Of a DNA stretch of 64,000 nt, positions 27,306 to 36,780 are shown piece after piece. The position numbers and the translations under genes were made by a program. The first letter of the stretch is position 1. Each line of letters opens with the position of its first letter. A model generated the notes under the pieces. It saw only the letters and a list, made by a program, of their open reading frames with translations, was not told the origin of the DNA and searched no databases. The stretch is taken from the NCBI GenBank assembly GCA_016788705.1, contig JAEUSQ010000057.1:1-64000 (forward strand), read 5' to 3'. The stretch is from Bacteroidetes Order II. bacterium (lineage in GTDB: Bacteria > Bacteroidota > Rhodothermia > Rhodothermales > UBA2364).

Positions 27306-29798
27306 TTAGGTACGCAGAACCGCCTGATGACGATCTGCCAGTTGTTTAACAATACGAGCAACCAGGGTTTCCACTTCTTTATCCACCAACGTCCGGTCGG
27401 GAGCACCAAGACGCAGGGAAAATGCGATGCTTTTGGTATCTGGTGCAATTTTATCGCCCTCATAGAGGTCAAACACACGGACTTCTTGAAGGAGCTTTCC
27501 ACCCGTTCGGCGGATGGTTTCGAGTAATGCGCCGGCTGCTTCGTTTTTGGAGACCGTAACGGCCAAATCGCGCTCCACAATCGGGTAGCGGCTAATTTCC
27601 TGATATGCGCGTCTGTTTTTTATCCCAATTAATTTGGATAAGGCTGTCCAATTCAAGGAGGCGAAAAAGACTTCTTGCTTAACATCGAAATGTTTGGCCG
27701 TTTCATCGGCAAGGCGAGCCACAACCCCCAGTACTTGATGCCCGGATTGGATTTTTATTTGGTATGATGTTAGTGCAGAGGGTTCATTTTCCGGAACAAA
27801 CTGAACCTGCTGTACTAAGCCATAACGCCGGATGAGCGACTCGGCAACACCTTTAACGTCAAAAATGGTCACTTTTTCTTCACGCACATTCCATCCGGCT
27901 GCATTCACTGTGCCCGTCATAATAAATAAAGCCTCTTCATATTCATCGTAGCCTTTTACGGGTACACGTGGGCTTTCTGAACGACGATATACGGCACTAA
28001 CCTCCATCAGGCGAAGGCTTTTGCGCCCGTGATTTAGGTTATGCACCACTACAGGAAGTGCAGAGAGCAGCAAGTTAGGCCGGAGGGCGCCCATCTCGCT
28101 CGAAATAGGATTTAGGGTTTCCACGATCCCCGTTTCCTCGGCAAAAAACTGGGCCCATTCCGCTTTCACCATGCTATTGGTGTACATTTCCCGGAAACCC
28201 ATGCCCATACCAAACTGGAGCAACGAACGCCGCAAGTCGTCGGTTGGATTGGCGGCTGGCGGCTGGTTTGGCGTGGCCGAGTGTGTAGGCAAGGGAATGT
28301 TGTCGTAGCCATAGAGCCGTGCAATTTCTTCGATGATGTCTATTTCCCGCCCTACGTCTGGACGGAAAGTGGGCACAGAACATGCAAACCCTTCAGGTAA
28401 TACCGAGACTTTAAACCCGATGGCCGTTAACAGGCGGCTCATTTCTTCATCTGGAATATCGGCACCAATAACTGCCCGCGCCCGCGTTGGACGCAGGGTG
28501 AGTACCAAAGGAATGTCCGGAATGGGGTTTGCATCCACCATACCGGGAACCACTTGTCCACCAGAGAGTTCGGCGATGAGTGCCGCCGCCCTTGCCGCCG
28601 CCCACACTTGTCCGTTGGGATCTACGCCCCGCTCAAAACGATAAGACGCATCCGTAGAAAGGCGTCCTTCTTCTTTCCCCGCTTCACGAATATTCTTCGC
28701 TGCTTTGCGTATCGCTGTTGGATCGAACCAAGCCGATTCCAACAAGACATTTACTGTAGCGTCTGTTACTTCCGAGTTTTCGCCGCCCATAATCCCCCCT
28801 ATCGCAACCTCGCGCACGCCATCGCATATCATTATTGTGCCCTTGGGCAAGATGCGTGGCTTGCTGTCTAAGGTGGTAAAAGGCAACTCACCTTCGGATT
28901 GGCGCACCACAATTTTATGTCCCGCAATTTGATCAAAATCGAAGGCGTGTAGCGGTTGCCCACATTCATACATCACATAGTTGGTTATATCCACTATATT
29001 GTTCCGTGGACGGAGCCCGATGGCTTCGAGGCGTTGCTGCACCCACTTGGGTGAGGGACCAACCTTTACCCCCTCAATCAACATACCCACATACCGATGA
29101 CAGACATCGGGGCATTCGATCTCTACCGTGAATTTATGGGCCGCTTCACCGCCATGTTCTGGCAGATCCACAGCAGGCAGTTGTACTGGGATACCCGTCA
29201 CAGCACTAAGATCACGGGCAATCCCCAGATAGCTGATGGCATCCGGACGATTCGGAGTGATGTTCACATCCGTCACCGTGTCGCTCTCGGAAGTACCTTG
29301 CTGGTCTAGGTAGGTTGCAAAGGTTTGGCCTGTCACCGCCGTTTGTGTCAAGACCATGATCCCACTATGGTCATCCGAGAGTCCCAGTTCCATCTCCGAA
29401 CAAATCATGCCATTAGATTCTTCGCCCCGGATTTTCCCTTTTTTGATGGTTAACTCGGCTTTTGGCGCATCGGGATTGTGCTTATCGGTCGGCAGCATCA
29501 ATTTTGTTCCGATCGTTGCCACCACCACTTTTTGTCCGGCAGCCACATTGGGCGCACCACAAACAATTTTAACCCCCTTTCCGCTGCCGTCCAAGTCCAC
29601 ATGACACACCGAGAGTTTATCGGCATTGGGGTGTTGTTCGCGGGTCAGGACATAACCCACTATTAGTCCGGGAAACGTATTACCCACCGTCCATGATTCT
29701 TCTTCTTCCAGCCCCAGCATGGTGAGGGTATCGGCTACTTCCTTCGGCGTAAGATCATGCAAAATGTAATCCTTAAGCCAATTATGCGAGATGTTCAT
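27306..29798 (-). CDS. pheT: Phenylalanine-tRNA ligase beta subunit
   Basis: This 830-aa protein is a full-length PheT. The N-terminal EMAP/tRNA-binding domain has HPNADKLSVCHVD and VVCGAPN (here KIVCGAPNVAAGQKV). The B3/B4 editing region follows with NITPNRPDAISYLGIARDL and the B5 domain with VLTLRPTRARAVIG. The C-terminal anticodon-binding FDX-ACB domain has PIVERDLAVTVSKN and KSIAFSLRLGAPDRTL. It forms a heterotetramer with PheS to charge tRNA-Phe, and hydrolyses mischarged Tyr-tRNA. It follows pheS by 55 bp. Confidence 0.97.
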   Translation of the reverse strand: MNISHNWLKDYILHDLTPKEVADTLTMLGLEEEESWTVGNTFPGLIVGYVLTREQHPNADKLSVCHVDLDGSGKGVKIVCGAPNVAAGQKVVVATIGTKLMLPTDKHNPDAPKAELTIKKGKIRGEESNGMICSEMELGLSDDHSGIMVLTQTAVTGQTFATYLDQQGTSESDTVTDVNITPNRPDAISYLGIARDLSAVTGIPVQLPAVDLPEHGGEAAHKFTVEIECPDVCHRYVGMLIEGVKVGPSPKWVQQRLEAIGLRPRNNIVDITNYVMYECGQPLHAFDFDQIAGHKIVVRQSEGELPFTTLDSKPRILPKGTIMICDGVREVAIGGIMGGENSEVTDATVNVLLESAWFDPTAIRKAAKNIREAGKEEGRLSTDASYRFERGVDPNGQVWAAARAAALIAELSGGQVVPGMVDANPIPDIPLVLTLRPTRARAVIGADIPDEEMSRLLTAIGFKVSVLPEGFACSVPTFRPDVGREIDIIEEIARLYGYDNIPLPTHSATPNQPPAANPTDDLRRSLLQFGMGMGFREMYTNSMVKAEWAQFFAEETGIVETLNPISSEMGALRPNLLLSALPVVVHNLNHGRKSLRLMEVSAVYRRSESPRVPVKGYDEYEEALFIMTGTVNAAGWNVREEKVTIFDVKGVAESLIRRYGLVQQVQFVPENEPSALTSYQIKIQSGHQVLGVVARLADETAKHFDVKQEVFFASLNWTALSKLIGIKNRRAYQEISRYPIVERDLAVTVSKNEAAGALLETIRRTGGKLLQEVRVFDLYEGDKIAPDTKSIAFSLRLGAPDRTLVDKEVETLVARIVKQLADRHQAVLRT

Positions 29799-29853
29799 GT
29801 TCTATAATAACGTAATTATTTTTTAAAAAATCCGAAAGACCATAATAAGGTAC

Positions 29854-30861
29854 TTAGAATTGTTCTAAGAACCGCAAGTCATTTTCGTACAACACGCGGA
29901 TGTCGGTAATACCATGCCGCAACATTGCGATGCGCTCCACCCCCATGCCAAAGGCATAACCTGTGTATTTTTCGGAATCTATCCCGCAGTTTTCTAAGAC
30001 GTTCGGATCCACCATGCCACACCCCAGAATTTCCAACCAACGTCCAGAGCCATCTTCGTTCTGCCACCAAATGTCCACCTCGGCACTTGGCTCGGTAAAA
30101 GGGAAGAAACTGGGACGAAACCGCATTTTCACTCCCGCGCCAAAGGCTGCTTCGGCAAACATCCGGAGGACTTGTTTCAGGTCTGCAAAGGTCACCTGTT
30201 GATCCACATAAAGCCCCTCTACTTGATGAAAAAGGCAATACGATTTATAGGTAATGGTCTCGTTCCGATACACACGCCCCGGAGCGATGATGCGGATGGG
30301 CGGATGGGTGCTCTGCATGGTACGCACTTGTACTGGCGAAGTATGGGTACGCAGTACTACGCCACCATTTTCATTATTGGGCGACTCCACGAAGAACGTA
30401 TCCTGCATATCGCGGGCGGGATGATCGGGCGGAAAGTTAAGCGCGGAAAAATTGTACCAGTCTTCCTCGATCTCTGGCCCCTCGGCTACCCCAAATCCAA
30501 AGCTGAGAAAAATCCGCTTAATCTCTTCCATTGTTTGGCGAATGGGATGTAGCCCTCCAACGGGTTGCATCCGCCCTGGTAGTGTAAGGTCTATAGTCTG
30601 GGCCACCGCCTGTTTCTGTGCAGCCTCCACAAGCGCCTGCGCCGCTGCAAGACGGGCCTCCACTTGTTGTTTTAAGGTATTGACAGCAGCTCCATAGGTC
30701 TTGCGTTCCTCCGGGGCAATCTTCCCGATCTGGCCAAACAAATCGGTGAGAAGGCCATTTTTACGGCCTAGGTACTTAATACGAAAGGCTTCTACCGAGG
30801 CAGCATCGTGCAGGTCTTCTGCCTGAATTTGCGACTCCAGCGCGGCTAAGGAAGAAATCAT
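29854..30861 (-). CDS. pheS: Phenylalanine-tRNA ligase alpha subunit
   Basis: The 335-aa protein has a normal N-terminal coiled-coil arm followed by the class II catalytic core: motif 1 region [36 protein letters not shown], motif 2 [21 protein letters not shown] (shown in part), [18 protein letters not shown], and motif 3 [14 protein letters not shown]. It charges tRNA-Phe together with PheT. It is the first gene of the pheS-pheT unit, and the 244 bp before it hold a candidate promoter and no gene. Confidence 0.98.
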   Translation of the reverse strand: MISSLAALESQIQAEDLHDAASVEAFRIKYLGRKNGLLTDLFGQIGKIAPEERKTYGAAVNTLKQQVEARLAAAQALVEAAQKQAVAQTIDLTLPGRMQPVGGLHPIRQTMEEIKRIFLSFGFGVAEGPEIEEDWYNFSALNFPPDHPARDMQDTFFVESPNNENGGVVLRTHTSPVQVRTMQSTHPPIRIIAPGRVYRNETITYKSYCLFHQVEGLYVDQQVTFADLKQVLRMFAEAAFGAGVKMRFRPSFFPFTEPSAEVDIWWQNEDGSGRWLEILGCGMVDPNVLENCGIDSEKYTGYAFGMGVERIAMLRHGITDIRVLYENDLRFLEQF

Positions 30862-31004
30862 AACAACGGTTTTGGTATCAAGTTTTGTAATCCGTTAAAT
30901 TATATCGTACCTGACCAAGCCGATAAAGGATTCTTGGCGAAAGCGGCAATAAAATAACCGGATTTGTGTATTGTTTTTTGGAAAAACGTTTTCATTTCCT
31001 TTGC

Positions 31005-31040
31005 CAAAGATAGACCACCTTTCGCGTAAGGGACTCCAAG
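31005..31040 (-). promoter_or_regulatory. Candidate Bacteroidota-type promoter of pheST
   Basis: On the minus strand TATCTTTG (31012-31005) is an exact match to the Bacteroidota -7 box TAnnTTTG. A CTTGG (TTG core, 31039-31037) lies about 24 bp upstream in the place of the -33 box. The predicted transcript would start about 140 bp before the pheS start codon. Confidence 0.45.
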
Positions 31041-31105
31041 ACGCTTAAATGAGGACGACGATGAAAACGGGACTGGCCCATTTCAACATGAATTGCTAAT
31101 ACGCC

Positions 31106-33319
31106 TCAACAGCGGGCAATCACCGCCACATTCCGGGCATTGATAGAAAGTTGCCAGCCCGGTTCCAGTACCACGGTTGCATTTTGACTTGCCAGAAGCG
31201 CCGGGCCATTGAATGTTGCACCGGAACTTAGGTCTTCCCACTGGTAAACCTTAGCAGCAAACCACGTCTTTTGTACCAAAAAGAAGGTACTTCGGAGGGC
31301 AGGCGGAACATAGGGGGGTGTTGTCTCTGTCAAGGTTTCGGGTGGAACGCGGTTACGACCCCTCGTTTGTACGGAAACACACTCAATGGCACGACCAGCA
31401 ATCCAATGGCCATACATACGTTCATAAGCACGCTTGAATACACGGATTAATTCACGCCGATTTTCCTGCATGGGCACCTCGATCCAAGTTTCTTGGCCGG
31501 AAAGCCGAAGTTGCACGGTTTGTGCAACGATTTCTTGTGCGGCTTCGGGAATACCCTCTTCGGATAATTGTGCCCGAACCTGTGTTCCCAATTGCCGGAA
31601 GTATTGGCGTAGGCGTGGGATGGAAGGCAGTTTCGTAAGTACTTCTTGGTGCGCAAACCGTTCGATGGCCGCATGTCCAATACCATAAGCACTGAGTAAC
31701 CCTGCTTGATAGGGGATAAGAATTTTTTGGATCCCCAGTGTATCGGCCAATGCACATACATGCTGTCCACCCGCTCCTCCAAAGCCGAGAAGGCTATATC
31801 TTGCCGGGTTTACCCCTTTTGACAACGAAATTTTACGGATGGCATCAGCCATTTTTTCGTTTGCAATCTGGATAAAACCCGCAAGTACGGCTGTTTCCGA
31901 AAAGTTTTTCCCGGTGTTTTCATGGATACGCTGCCGGATTTCCGCAAGGCGGTTCTTTGCGGTTACCGTTTCAATGGGCAGACCAAAGGAGGGTACATCT
32001 AATCGCCCTGAAAGAAGGTTTACATCCGTTATCGTTAATGGACCACCCGCTCCATAACAGGCCGGGCCTGGGTATGCCCCGGCACTTTCTGGCCCCACCG
32101 TCAGCCTGAACCCATCAAACCCACAGACGGACCCACCTCCCGCAGCCACAGTTTCGATGGCGAGTGAAGGAGAAAGTAATCGTACCTCTCCAATTTGGGT
32201 TTCCATCCGATAATCAAACCCATTGTCGTAGCGCGAAACATCGGTACTGGTGCCCCCCATGTCGAAGGTGAGGATGCGGTTTTCGCCGCAAAGCCGAGCA
32301 ATACGGGCAGAACCGATGACCCCGCCGGCTGGCCCAGAAAGGAGGCTATCTTTTGCAGCAAATAAATCCGATCGGACCAAATGTCCGGCACTGGTCATCA
32401 CCCTAAAGTTGGGTATAATATCACAAGAAAGTTTACTCGAAATTCCTGATAAATACGTCTGTATGATAGGATCTAAATAGGCATTTATGAGTGTAGTTTC
32501 GGTTCTAAACAATAGTTTTATGTGGGGCGCAAGGGCTGATGAGACCGATACAAAGCGGAAGCCTGCTTCCCGAAAAGCTGCTTCTAAAAGCTGTTCGTGT
32601 ATGGGGTTTTGGTAGCTATGAAGTAGGGCAATAGCGATAGAATCAAAGTTGCCTTGCTGGACCGCTTTTACCAATGTCTGAACAGTTTGTTCAGACAGAT
32701 TCTTCAAAACACTTCCATCCGCTGCAAGCCTTTCTGGCACCTCGAATACGCCCTCGTACAGTGGTAGTGGTTTACGGATTTCGAGTGCAAACAGTTCAGG
32801 CCGGGCTTGTGTTCCGATGAGCGGTAAATCCCGAAATCCCTGTGTAATGAGCAACGCTACCCGTGCGCCCTTTCGTTCCAAGAGCGCATTTGTGCCCCGT
32901 GTAGAGCCTAATTTTAGTGTAATGGGCGGAAAGGCTGTGCCTAATGACGTTTGTGTGACCAAGCGTGCAGCTAAGATCGGAGGTTCCTCGAACGCGGTTA
33001 GTTCAAAGGTACCCAAGTCTAAGGCTGGAGAAGGGCTTTGTAGGACAATTCGCCGGGCCGAAACATCCACCGTTTCCACGAAAAGGGGAGGACTATCAGG
33101 CAAAATCCGAAAAGCATAACCGTCAAAAATGGATACTTGGATGGGCCACTGGGCCTCGAAGTACAGCGTTCTCCTGTCTTCCCAGCGGTTAATGCGTCCA
33201 CGCAATGCCCCATTACTCAGGATTTTGAACGAACGGACCTTTCCGTTTGGCAGCCGTGCCAGACAGTCTGTAAATGTTCCACCCGTATCCATCCAAAGTT
33301 CATAGGGTAATGCTTCCAT
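31106..33319 (-). CDS. Hydantoinase/oxoprolinase, HyuA-type ATP-dependent subunit
   Basis: Starting at MEALPYELWMDTGGTFTDCL (33319; longer starts up to 33526 run into the RNase T2 gene) the protein has about 737 aa. The N-terminal domain has DTGGTFTD, LKLGSTRGTNALLERKGA and LLITQGFRDLPLIG. The main hydantoinase_A domain has GPAGGVIGSARIA, LTFDMGGTSTDVSRYD, GGGSVCGFDG, GPESAGAYPGPACYG and GFGGAGGQHVCALAD. These are characteristic of HyuA / 5-oxoprolinase A, which use ATP to open lactam or hydantoin rings. HyuA normally works with a HyuB subunit (about 520-570 aa), which is absent here. The gene lies 16 bp after RNase T2. The substrate is unknown. Confidence 0.9.
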   Translation of the reverse strand: MEALPYELWMDTGGTFTDCLARLPNGKVRSFKILSNGALRGRINRWEDRRTLYFEAQWPIQVSIFDGYAFRILPDSPPLFVETVDVSARRIVLQSPSPALDLGTFELTAFEEPPILAARLVTQTSLGTAFPPITLKLGSTRGTNALLERKGARVALLITQGFRDLPLIGTQARPELFALEIRKPLPLYEGVFEVPERLAADGSVLKNLSEQTVQTLVKAVQQGNFDSIAIALLHSYQNPIHEQLLEAAFREAGFRFVSVSSALAPHIKLLFRTETTLINAYLDPIIQTYLSGISSKLSCDIIPNFRVMTSAGHLVRSDLFAAKDSLLSGPAGGVIGSARIARLCGENRILTFDMGGTSTDVSRYDNGFDYRMETQIGEVRLLSPSLAIETVAAGGGSVCGFDGFRLTVGPESAGAYPGPACYGAGGPLTITDVNLLSGRLDVPSFGLPIETVTAKNRLAEIRQRIHENTGKNFSETAVLAGFIQIANEKMADAIRKISLSKGVNPARYSLLGFGGAGGQHVCALADTLGIQKILIPYQAGLLSAYGIGHAAIERFAHQEVLTKLPSIPRLRQYFRQLGTQVRAQLSEEGIPEAAQEIVAQTVQLRLSGQETWIEVPMQENRRELIRVFKRAYERMYGHWIAGRAIECVSVQTRGRNRVPPETLTETTPPYVPPALRSTFFLVQKTWFAAKVYQWEDLSSGATFNGPALLASQNATVVLEPGWQLSINARNVAVIARC

Positions 33320-33335
33320 ATCATTTTCTCTTTTG

Positions 33336-34004
33336 TCATCGCACACTGCGCACCAAAAAATCCGGTTGCCCACAAGATCGTTTGGAAACCCGTAATACCT
33401 CATCCGAACACCCTGTGGGGAAGCCATTTTTATTAAAACAAACCCGGAGTTCTTGAAAAAACCTTCCACCACCGGAACAAATCGGGGCCAGACCATCTGC
33501 TTTAAGGGTGGTATTTTCTCGTACAAAGGCTTGTTTCAGGGCATCGGTGGTGGTCCTAAATGGCTGGGAAGGCCGTTGATAAGCCGCCGGAATCCGGAGG
33601 CCGTCTTTAAGTTTTTTGGAAAGATTCAGGTATCCCTGTTGCGAAAGGCCAGAGCAAGTCCCGTGCTTTTTCCATTCGTGGCGTGCCAGTTTTTCGCTCG
33701 GAAAGAGGTCGGGAAACAGGGCTAATGTACGGTCTTTTAATGCTTCTTGGGTACAATTTTGCGGCCATCCTTTGGTGTTTTGCGGCCAAAGACCATGCAG
33801 GACAAACCCTAATTGTTTACCAATACCGCATTGCTGCGGGTCATTCTGTCCTTTCTCGGCGCAATAAGTGGGCGACCAAGAAAGGGCAAGGAGGTAATAA
33901 TCAAACTGACCGGGTTTACTTTTCTGGGCCAGAATTTCAGTAGCAAAAAACATATAAAGGCACCCAAAGGCCAGTGTAATCGCTAAAAATCGGTAATGGT
34001 TCAT
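33336..34004 (-). CDS. Secreted ribonuclease T2
   Basis: This 222-aa protein has an N-terminal signal peptide (MNHYRFLAITLAFGC, cleavage near ILAQ). The two T2 family catalytic segments are intact: CAS I as FVLHGLWPQ and CAS II as HEWKKHGTCSG, which supply the two key histidines and a glutamate. Cysteines in SPTYCAEKG, QNCTQE, TCSG and PICSGG probably form the usual disulfides. It cleaves RNA by a cyclic phosphate intermediate, without strong base preference, in the periplasm or outside the cell. It lies between a DinB/YfiT gene and hyuA, with 16-21 bp gaps, and is part of a three-gene unit. Confidence 0.93.
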   Translation of the reverse strand: MNHYRFLAITLAFGCLYMFFATEILAQKSKPGQFDYYLLALSWSPTYCAEKGQNDPQQCGIGKQLGFVLHGLWPQNTKGWPQNCTQEALKDRTLALFPDLFPSEKLARHEWKKHGTCSGLSQQGYLNLSKKLKDGLRIPAAYQRPSQPFRTTTDALKQAFVRENTTLKADGLAPICSGGGRFFQELRVCFNKNGFPTGCSDEVLRVSKRSCGQPDFLVRSVR

Positions 34005-34025
34005 ACTTCAAAAAGGCTGAGTTTA

Positions 34026-34496
34026 TTAAATCCAGTTCATGCGTTGGCGGAGTCCTGTAATTTGCGCGACATGGATTTCTCCATGCGCGACATAGGAATC
34101 CAAGAGTTCTTCTAGAAATGAGGGGCCATTGTCCGGATGAAAAACAGGGCGTTTCCAATCTGCCTCGGTTACGGCTGTCAGGGCGTCTGCCCATCGGGCA
34201 TGTAAGGCGCGAAGGATGGCCAACGAGTGGTCTATTGGAGCTGTTCGACCGTCCGGAAGTTCAGCCCATGCATTTTGGTTATAAGGACGAATGGTTGGGT
34301 TTTCCTCGGTAAGGGTCAGCTTGCAGCGGATATAAGCATTCATGTGCGAATCCGCCAAATGGTGTACTACCTGCCGGATAGTCCAGCCCAGTGGCCGATA
34401 GGGCGTATCAAGTTGTGCGTCTTCAAGGCCATAAAGTGCGTTTTCTAACAGATGGGGGAGTACCCGAAGCCGATTAATTTTTTCAGAATGTAGCAT
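34026..34496 (-). CDS. DinB/YfiT-family putative metal-dependent transferase
   Basis: This 156-aa protein is a four-helix DinB-fold protein of the YfiT / bacillithiol transferase group. Three metal-binding histidines are visible: RQVVHHLADSH near residue 48, and YVAHGEIHVAQI near residue 140. The end GLRQRMNW also fits this family. YfiT proteins transfer thiols (bacillithiol) or other groups in detoxification, but the substrate here is unknown. Members are normally about 165-175 aa, so this one is a little short at the N-terminus. It is the first gene of the unit with RNase T2 and hyuA. Confidence 0.8.
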   Translation of the reverse strand: MLHSEKINRLRVLPHLLENALYGLEDAQLDTPYRPLGWTIRQVVHHLADSHMNAYIRCKLTLTEENPTIRPYNQNAWAELPDGRTAPIDHSLAILRALHARWADALTAVTEADWKRPVFHPDNGPSFLEELLDSYVAHGEIHVAQITGLRQRMNWI

Positions 34497-34695
34497 TTAT
34501 TTAAAAGATACTGGAGCGTAAGAAAACCCCAATTTACGAGAACCAGATTTGATAATAGCCCGTTCGTGTAGTAGTTTGCAAGTGCTGGATACAACAGACG
34601 CCTAAAAAAGTAGGAACAAATGAAACCGTCTATCGGTCATCCCGTCCAAGCATTCTGTTTTATTGACTTATCAAACCCTTAACGACCAAGAAATC

Positions 34696-36477
34696 ATGGC
34701 AAAAAAAAGCGCTCCAACGGGCTTTGCAGCAGTGGAACAATACATCGCCTATTACCCCGAATGGGCAAAGGAATTGGCCCGAAAGTATTTTACCAAAACC
34801 CTGAATCAATTTATTCTCTATGGGAATGTCCGGAACTTGGTTCCATCATTGGATGATAACGACAATCCTACCTATATATCGTTACGGGAATTTTTAATTC
34901 AGGATCTTTTTGCAGGACGTGATATCATCCTGTTTTATGACCGTTCTGCTGGAATTCAGTTTGGGAATGCAGAATCCCAGAAGGATTTTAACCGCGCATT
35001 ATCTGGTTATGATACCATTTTTGGAACCGATTACGCGCAAAAAGTCCCAAAGGATCCGGTACGTGTTTTTGCTGTGTTAGAAAATTATTTCCGGCTTCGA
35101 TTAGCAGATGGGAAAAGAGTGGCCGTCATTATGGATTATGCCGAGACGCTTATTCCAATGTCGGAAGCAGGTAGCCTTTCTACGGAAGACCGGAATGCCT
35201 TGGTCTTTTTGCAACGTTGGGCACACGATCCGCTCTTTCTAAACCGTGATTTTACCCTTTGTTTGGTTGCGGAAAGTCTGACTGCACTCAACCAACAGTT
35301 GGTACAAAGTCCTTATACAGCAGAAATAAAAATTCAGATTCCTGAAGAACCGCAGCGTCATACCTTTATTAAATGGTATATCGGAAAAAGAACTGCGGAC
35401 TTCAAGAAACTATCGGAAGTAACCCCCGAAACCTTGGCACAAAATACGGCGGGCCTCAATTACATCCAACTCCGCACCATTTTGGCCGATGTCCTTGAAA
35501 ACCAACATCCGCTCACCTTTGATTTTTTGATCAACCGGAAAAAAGAACTCATCGAAGCAGAAGCATTTGGCATGCTTGAGTTTGTCGAAACAGATTATAA
35601 TTTAGACATGGTTGCCGGACACCGCGAGGTTAAAAAACATTTGCGCGAGGCAGCCATTGCCCTTAAAAGTGGTCGTCCGGATGTCATGCCGATGGGGTAT
35701 TTGGTCAATGGACCAGTAGGCACAGGAAAAACCTTTATCATCACTTGTTTTGCCGGAGAAATTGGCGTGCCAATGGTGAAGCTGAAGAACTTCCGGTCAC
35801 AATGGCAGGGCCAAACCGAAGCCAACTTAGAGCGGATTTTGGCACTCTTGCAAGCCATGACCCCTGTTGCCGTGATGATTGATGAAGCCGATGCTATGCT
35901 TGGCGACCGTAACAACCAAGGTGATTCTGGGGTTTCTAACCGTGTTTTTGGCCAAATTGCGAGTTTTATGAGCAACTCCAAGAACCGGGGAAAAATCCTC
36001 TGGTTCCTCCTAACCGCTCGTCCAGACCTAATGCCTATTGACTTAAAGCGGCAAGGCCGTGCCGAGGAACACTTGGCCCTGTTTTACCCCTCTACACGCG
36101 AAGATCGGGAAGAATTACTGACCGTAACCATGAAGAAGACCAAGACGGCCCTTTCGATGGAGGAAGTCCCCGAAACGTTCCTAAATGGAGACGCCACCTT
36201 TTCTGGCGCCGATATGGAGGCCATTTTTACGCGTGCAAAATTTCGCGCTGTTTCCCGTTCCGAGAAAGCAGCAGATGCCAAAATAACGAAAGAAATCCTG
36301 CAAGAAACGATTGATGATTTTATCCCTCCTACGTATCCAATGGAGGTGGAACTACAGAATTTGGCGGCGGTGATGGAATGTACCAGCAAACAATTATTAC
36401 CCGAAAAATACCGAAGCATGAAGCGCGAAGAAATCCTGCAACGTATTGAGCAAATCAAGCGCTTAATGGGCATTTAA
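34696..36477 (+). CDS. AAA+ ATPase, Ycf46-like
   Basis: The protein (593 aa from the ATG at 34696, MAKKSAPTGF) has two parts. Residues of about 20-290 form a degenerate P-loop-like domain with a Walker B-like VAVIMDYAETLIP but no Walker A. Residues of about 310-530 are a canonical AAA+ module: Walker A GPVGTGKT at 339-346, Walker B VAVMIDE at 391-397, sensor 1 region WFLLTARPDLMP and an arginine-rich LKRQGRAEEH. This dead-plus-live pairing is that of the Ycf46 ATPases of cyanobacteria and some other bacteria, whose role (linked to CO2 response in one case) is not settled. It is transcribed alone, divergent from the yfiT unit. The motifs are clear; the family match is by architecture. Confidence 0.8.
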   Translation: MAKKSAPTGFAAVEQYIAYYPEWAKELARKYFTKTLNQFILYGNVRNLVPSLDDNDNPTYISLREFLIQDLFAGRDIILFYDRSAGIQFGNAESQKDFNRALSGYDTIFGTDYAQKVPKDPVRVFAVLENYFRLRLADGKRVAVIMDYAETLIPMSEAGSLSTEDRNALVFLQRWAHDPLFLNRDFTLCLVAESLTALNQQLVQSPYTAEIKIQIPEEPQRHTFIKWYIGKRTADFKKLSEVTPETLAQNTAGLNYIQLRTILADVLENQHPLTFDFLINRKKELIEAEAFGMLEFVETDYNLDMVAGHREVKKHLREAAIALKSGRPDVMPMGYLVNGPVGTGKTFIITCFAGEIGVPMVKLKNFRSQWQGQTEANLERILALLQAMTPVAVMIDEADAMLGDRNNQGDSGVSNRVFGQIASFMSNSKNRGKILWFLLTARPDLMPIDLKRQGRAEEHLALFYPSTREDREELLTVTMKKTKTALSMEEVPETFLNGDATFSGADMEAIFTRAKFRAVSRSEKAADAKITKEILQETIDDFIPPTYPMEVELQNLAAVMECTSKQLLPEKYRSMKREEILQRIEQIKRLMGI

Positions 36478-36497
36478 GCACAAGGGTCGCTAAAAAC

Positions 36498-36533
36498 AAA
36501 GAGCGGATTTGGAGAAACAAACCCGCTCTTTTG
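36498..36533. terminator. Bidirectional terminator between convergent genes
   Basis: The arms AAAGAGCGG (36498-36506) and CCGCTCTTT (36523-36531) form a stem with T-rich flanks on both strands. It serves both the AAA+ gene on the plus strand and the small Phd-like gene on the minus strand. Confidence 0.8.
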
Positions 36534-36552
36534 CATTTAGCATTGGGACCAA

Positions 36553-36780
36553 TTAACCTTCGGCTACATCGGCATTTTTACGCGGACGACCACGACGGCC
36601 TGTGCTCACTTTTTTGGCGCCAATCAACTTGTTATAGGCCTGGCGGCTAATCACCACAACACCTGCATCATCTACTAAAACGGCATCGTTTGAATTGACC
36701 ACTTCTTTTACAATAAGATCAGTCTGGTTTTTGAGATCTTCAAGGGAGGCAATGCCTACAATTCCTTTAGTGCTAAGCAT
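36553..36780 (-). CDS. Small Phd/YefM-like protein with AT-hook tail
   Basis: This 75-aa protein has an N-terminal part that fits the Phd/YefM antitoxin fold: IASLEDLKNQTDLIVKEV, a hydrophobic turn DAVLVDDAGVVVISR, and AYNKLIG. The C-terminus is a strongly basic GRRGRPRKN, the core of an AT-hook, which binds the minor groove of A+T-rich DNA. Phd-type antitoxins bind their own promoter and normally lie next to a toxin of the Doc or RelE/YoeB type; no such gene is adjacent. It might be an orphan antitoxin or a nucleoid-associated or regulatory protein. The fold call is by sequence pattern and is moderate. Confidence 0.6.
   Translation of the reverse strand: MLSTKGIVGIASLEDLKNQTDLIVKEVVNSNDAVLVDDAGVVVISRQAYNKLIGAKKVSTGRRGRPRKNADVAEG

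Noticed and set aside
33320-33526. Longer start for the HyuA gene
   Set aside because: The added 69 residues overlap the RNase T2 C-terminal frame and show no conserved pattern; the family start pattern DTGGTFTD fits the 33319 start.
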